Assembly (NCBI GenBank): GCA_035546355.1
Contig: DATKEH010000106.1
Location: 1-6,373, forward strand
Source of the DNA: DATKEH01 sp035546355
GTDB lineage: Bacteria; Acidobacteriota; Thermoanaerobaculia; Multivoradales; JAIOJS01
DNA length: 6,373 nucleotides
Direction: 5' to 3'
Position 1 is the first letter of the stretch. Every line of letters starts with the position of its first letter. Shown piece after piece: positions 6,346 to 6,373 of the stretch. Below the pieces are notes generated by a model. The model was not told the DNA's origin. It worked only from the letters and a program-made list of their open reading frames with translations, and did no database searches. The position numbers and the translations under genes were made by a program.

Positions 6346-6373
6346 TCGGAGCCCGGCTGCTCTCCGCAGCCCC

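Overview
The window is very GC-rich (well above 70% by eye) and densely packed. It holds five protein-coding genes and almost no intergenic DNA. No RNA gene, mobile element or CRISPR array is visible. Strong G/C third positions, a Tat signal peptide and heavy use of GTG starts with 4-bp stop/start overlaps fit a high-GC bacterium. An Acidobacteriota or proteobacterial origin is plausible, but nothing here fixes the phylum.

Left block (plus strand, bases 2-4005): two adjacent, clearly homologous genes for large polytopic membrane proteins of the YfhO-like (GT-C fold) type. The first is cut by the left window edge and keeps about its C-terminal 524 residues. The second is complete at 810 residues and starts at a GTG that overlaps the stop of the first (GTGA), behind a strong Shine-Dalgarno sequence. 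They align from the first base of the window to their C-termini and share several long conserved motifs, so they look like an old tandem duplication kept as a co-translated pair. Their likely role is polyprenyl-phosphate-sugar-dependent glycosylation at the outer face of the membrane; the acceptor is unknown.

Right block (minus strand, bases 6333 down to 3994): a tight three-gene unit. In transcription order it encodes a cytoplasmic BNR/Asp-box beta-propeller (375 aa), a MoaD/ThiS-like beta-grasp protein ending in Gly-Gly (93 aa), and an aldo/keto reductase with a consensus Tat signal and an intact catalytic tetrad (310 aa). The first two overlap by 4 bp and the last two are 1 bp apart, so one transcript is likely. 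The only non-coding DNA is about 40 bp upstream of the propeller gene, with a weak TAGTAT element but no Shine-Dalgarno.

The two blocks converge, and their stop codons overlap by 12 bp with no visible terminator. The most interesting element is the propeller plus sulfur-carrier pair: a ubiquitin-like protein with a ready diglycine tail, but no E1-like activating enzyme, molybdopterin gene or thiamine gene nearby. Its partner and function cannot be read from the sequence.
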